A stretch of 35,680 bases of DNA, from NCBI RefSeq assembly GCF_002761755.1, contig NZ_PEOG01000060.1:1-35680 (forward strand), written 5' to 3'. Positions within the stretch are counted from its first letter, which is position 1, and every line of letters starts with the position of its first letter. This stretch comes from Roseateles chitinivorans (lineage in GTDB: Bacteria; Pseudomonadota; Gammaproteobacteria; Burkholderiales; Burkholderiaceae_C). The position numbers and the translations under genes were made by a program. Shown here in pieces: positions 33,777 to 35,680 of the stretch. The notes below the pieces were generated by a model, which saw nothing but the letters and a program-made list of their open reading frames with translations, did no database searches and was not told the DNA's origin.

Positions 33777-34433
33777 TCATGCGGGCACGCCCGCGGCGGC
33801 GGGCGCGGCGAGCAGGCTGTCGGCCTCCACGCCGCCCAGCCGGTGCAGGGTCTCCGCGACATGGCGGCCGAACAGGCGGGCCGTTCGCAGGTCGCCGGCC
33901 GCGAAGGCATCCGCTGGCGCGCCGTGTGCGGACTGGGCCATCAGCCCGGACCAGGAGCCGAGCCGGTTGGCCGCCTCCGCCTCGGGCACGCCGCGGTGCT
34001 GTTCGGGCAGCAGCGGATTGCCGACCCACACCATGCCGTGCTGCATGCAGAAAATGAACAGCGACATCAGCGTCGACTGCTTGTCACCCGACGGCAGCGA
34101 GGACACGGTGAACGCCGCCGCCAGCTTGCCGCGCAGGCGCTGGGTCCTCCACAGCGGACCGGTCGCGTCCATGAAGCTCTTGAACGGCCCGGACACACCG
34201 CCCAGGTAGGTCGGCGAGCCCAGCACCAGGCCGTCGTAGGCGATCAGGTCGGCCGGCGCCGCGATGAGGTCCTCGGCCTTCAGCAGGTCGACCGCAACGT
34301 CGGGCACGCCGCGGGCGCCCATGCGGATGTGCGACGCGATGTGCTCCGTGTGCCCATGGGCGCTGTGATAGACGATCGCGAGGCGACGTGGCGCTCGGGC
34401 CGGGCGGTCGGTGGGAATGGCAGGGGCCTTCAT
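33777..34433 (-). CDS. Flavodoxin-fold NAD(P)H oxidoreductase, WrbA-like
   Basis: A 218-residue flavoprotein. The FMN phosphate loop is IVYHSAHGHTEHIA (about 20-33) and the isoalloxazine-binding segment GSPTYLGGVSGPFKSFMDATG (about 73-93), both as in WrbA-type quinone reductases. A C-terminal extension ends alanine-rich. It is convergent with the Lrp gene (8-bp gap) and followed upstream by DUF2938. FMN binding and NAD(P)H-dependent reduction are expected from the family; the substrate is unknown. Confidence 0.85.
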   Translation of the reverse strand: MKAPAIPTDRPARAPRRLAIVYHSAHGHTEHIASHIRMGARGVPDVAVDLLKAEDLIAAPADLIAYDGLVLGSPTYLGGVSGPFKSFMDATGPLWRTQRLRGKLAAAFTVSSLPSGDKQSTLMSLFIFCMQHGMVWVGNPLLPEQHRGVPEAEAANRLGSWSGLMAQSAHGAPADAFAAGDLRTARLFGRHVAETLHRLGGVEADSLLAAPAAAGVPA

Positions 34434-34527
34434 TGAAGTCCTTTCGACAGGGGCTTTCGACAGGGAAAACGGCGGCGGAGCCGCCGAGTGGCCGGAGTCG
34501 CTGGCGGCGCGGTGCGGCCAGGCGCAG

Positions 34528-35049
34528 TCAGCGCAGCGCTTGCAGCACCAGGGCGCTGACCAGCAGGCCGACGCCGAACACGAAGTGATTGACCAGGTTG
34601 CGCAGCCGGTTCTGGAATGGCGCGGCGGTGCGGCTCGCCGCGACGCCGGCGCCCATCGCGGGTTGCATGACGAACCAGGGCATCAGCACGGTGGCGATGC
34701 CGACACCCACCGCCGGCTCCCAGCTCGGCGCGAGCAGCCAGCCGGGTCCGGCGATCACCACGAGCAAGGCCGCGAAGGCGATGCCGACGGCGTAGTGCAC
34801 CAGCCATCCGAGCAGCGCTTCGCCGCGGACGGCCGGTGCCTGTCCGATCGACGCGTGAGCGAAGCGCCCATGCGCCATGTGCGCGACCCAGCGTCCGATC
34901 CAGGCCATCGGCTGCGTGGGCACGCCGGCTCGTCGCAGCGCCATCAGCCAGAGGTCGAGGATGGCGGTCGCACCGACGCCGATCAGCGCGATGTGGCCGA
35001 GGACACCCCGCGGCAGGGCAAGGAGAAGGAGGGGCGGTGGGCTGGTCAT
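34528..35049 (-). CDS. DUF2938 membrane protein
   Basis: A 173-residue membrane protein matching DUF2938. It has four hydrophobic segments, with GVGATAILDLWLMAL near the start, WIGRWVAHMAHGRFAH, HYAVGIAFAALLVVIAGPGW, and GIATVLMPWFVMQPAMGAGVAAS, ending in a last helix near NHFVFGVGLLVSALVL. Function is unknown. It is divergent from the MerR regulator across 107 bp holding a clear palindrome, and may be co-transcribed with the flavodoxin-fold gene after it (94-bp gap). The first ATG that keeps the first helix is 35049. Confidence 0.85.
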   Translation of the reverse strand: MTSPPPLLLLALPRGVLGHIALIGVGATAILDLWLMALRRAGVPTQPMAWIGRWVAHMAHGRFAHASIGQAPAVRGEALLGWLVHYAVGIAFAALLVVIAGPGWLLAPSWEPAVGVGIATVLMPWFVMQPAMGAGVAASRTAAPFQNRLRNLVNHFVFGVGLLVSALVLQALR

Positions 35050-35129
35050 CAGGGGCCTCGTGGGCAGTCGCAGGCAGTCGTGAGGGGTGGCGGGTTGACG
35101 TGTGGCGTCGATGGGCGGCACGATAGAAG

Positions 35130-35145
35130 TTGAAGTCAACTTCAA
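35130..35145. promoter_or_regulatory. MerR-type operator
   Basis: Palindrome TTGAAGT-CA-ACTTCAA between the divergent DUF2938 and MerR genes. The 7-bp arms match exactly. It ends 11 bp before the MerR start, so it probably controls the divergent promoter and the regulator itself. Confidence 0.75.
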
Positions 35146-35156
35146 GTCAAGCGCCC

Positions 35157-35603
35157 ATGAGCCAATCCCCACCCGGACCGATGGACATCGCGCAGGTCGC
35201 GAAACGGACCGGCATCGCGTCCTCGACGCTGCGCTACTACGAGCAGCGCGGGCTGATCCGGTCGCTCGGCCCGGCCGGCACGCGGCGCCAGTTCCCGGCG
35301 AAGGTGCTGGACGACCTGGCGCTGATCGCGCTGGGCCAGGCCGGCGGGCTGTCGCTGGACGAGATCCAGTCGATGCTGACGCCGACCGGTCCGGTGATCG
35401 ACCGCCAGTTGCTGGCGGCCAAGGCCGTCGAGATCGACGCGACGATCCGTCAGCTGCGCGCGATCAGCCGCGGCCTGAAGCATGCGGCCGTCTGCCCGGC
35501 CAAGAGCCATGCCGCCTGCGCGACCTTCCGCGGCCTGCTCAAGGCCGCCGCGTCCGGTGCGCTCGACCGGCGGGTGCAGTCGCGGTTCCGCCGGGACGAC
35601 TAG
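35157..35603 (+). CDS. MerR-family transcriptional regulator
   Basis: A 148-residue regulator. The winged helix-turn-helix starts at about 9-12 (MDIAQVAKRTGIASSTLRYYEQRGLI), followed by the MerR wing and a coiled-coil dimer helix (LLAAKAVEIDATIRQLRAISRGL). A tail carries two cysteines (CPAKSHAAC) that could bind metal or sense redox state. ATG 35157 is close after the operator; ATG 35181 is an alternative that begins right at the helix-turn-helix. It is likely autoregulatory and controls the divergent DUF2938 gene and perhaps the flavodoxin-fold gene after it. Confidence 0.85.
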   Translation: MSQSPPGPMDIAQVAKRTGIASSTLRYYEQRGLIRSLGPAGTRRQFPAKVLDDLALIALGQAGGLSLDEIQSMLTPTGPVIDRQLLAAKAVEIDATIRQLRAISRGLKHAAVCPAKSHAACATFRGLLKAAASGALDRRVQSRFRRDD

Positions 35604-35615
35604 CCGCGGCCGCGG

Positions 35616-35633
35616 CCCCGCTCGCCCGCGGGG
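35616..35633. terminator. Hairpin between MerR and the next gene
   Basis: CCCCGC-TCGCCC-GCGGGG stem-loop, 6-bp stem, between the MerR stop and the convergent stop at 35634. No T-run is present; a candidate shared terminator. Confidence 0.4.
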
Positions 35634-35680
35634 TCACCACTTCAGCCAGTGCCGCCCGGCGAGCGCCCCCAGCGCCGCCG
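35634..35680 (-). CDS. C-terminal end of an unidentified gene, cut by window edge
   Basis: The minus frame reads to a TGA at 35636-35634, giving AALGALAGRHWLKW before the stop. It is too short to identify. Its convergent placement after the MerR gene and the hairpin between them support a real gene end. Confidence 0.3.
   Translation of the reverse strand, partial: AALGALAGRHWLKW

Overview
The window is GC-rich, densely coded DNA from what looks like a betaproteobacterium of the order Burkholderiales, most like Roseateles/Mitsuaria-type organisms. This rests on base composition, the PEP-CTERM protein, the YddG-type exporter, the phosphocholine-type phospholipase C, and the combination of a Xanthomonas/Caulobacter-type TonB receptor with a tryptophan-halogenase-like flavoprotein. 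The genus is inference. No rRNA, tRNA, insertion sequence, phage or CRISPR array was seen.

The main content is a beta-glucan (laminarin-like, beta-1,3 with probable beta-1,6 links) utilisation regulon. Its parts are: a LacI-family regulator (1729-2751); an ABC operon with binding protein, two permeases, GH1 beta-glucosidase and ATPase (2855-8518); a TonB receptor, JmjC/cupin-like protein and FAD halogenase-like protein (8840-14533); a secreted GH16 endoglucanase with a CBM56-like tail (16898-18658, minus); and a minus-strand operon of cytoplasmic GH30, MOSC protein, a second sugar-binding protein and a second GH16 enzyme (30762 down to 26166). The same 14-bp palindrome TGAAAGCGCTTTCA lies in front of all four transcription units (2812, 8646, 18792, 30789) and nowhere else that I noticed, so the four units read as one regulon. 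The implied flow is: secreted GH16 enzymes cut the glucan, the TonB receptor imports oligosaccharides, two related binding proteins feed one ABC transporter, and GH1 and GH30 finish hydrolysis in the cytoplasm.

Genes that do not look part of this pathway sit between the regulon units. From 14.6 to 16.8 kb there are DUF2007, RidA, a small membrane protein, RraB and a YcxB-like protein. From 18.9 to 26.0 kb there are a cytochrome P460-like protein, a Tat-exported serine hydrolase, a lactonase-like metallo-hydrolase, a Tat-exported phospholipase C with a C-terminal dockerin-like module, a directly following cohesin-like PEP-CTERM protein, and an aromatic amino acid exporter. The phospholipase/PEP-CTERM pair looks like a two-gene surface-attachment system and is one of the two most unusual things here.

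The right end (30.9-35.7 kb) holds a three-domain sulfur protein (cysteine desulfurase + persulfide dioxygenase-like + rhodanese) divergent from an Lrp/AsnC regulator. It is followed by a flavodoxin-fold oxidoreductase, a DUF2938 membrane protein divergent from a MerR regulator with a clear operator palindrome, and the last codons of an unidentified gene. The left end is the 5' part of a methyl-accepting chemotaxis protein.
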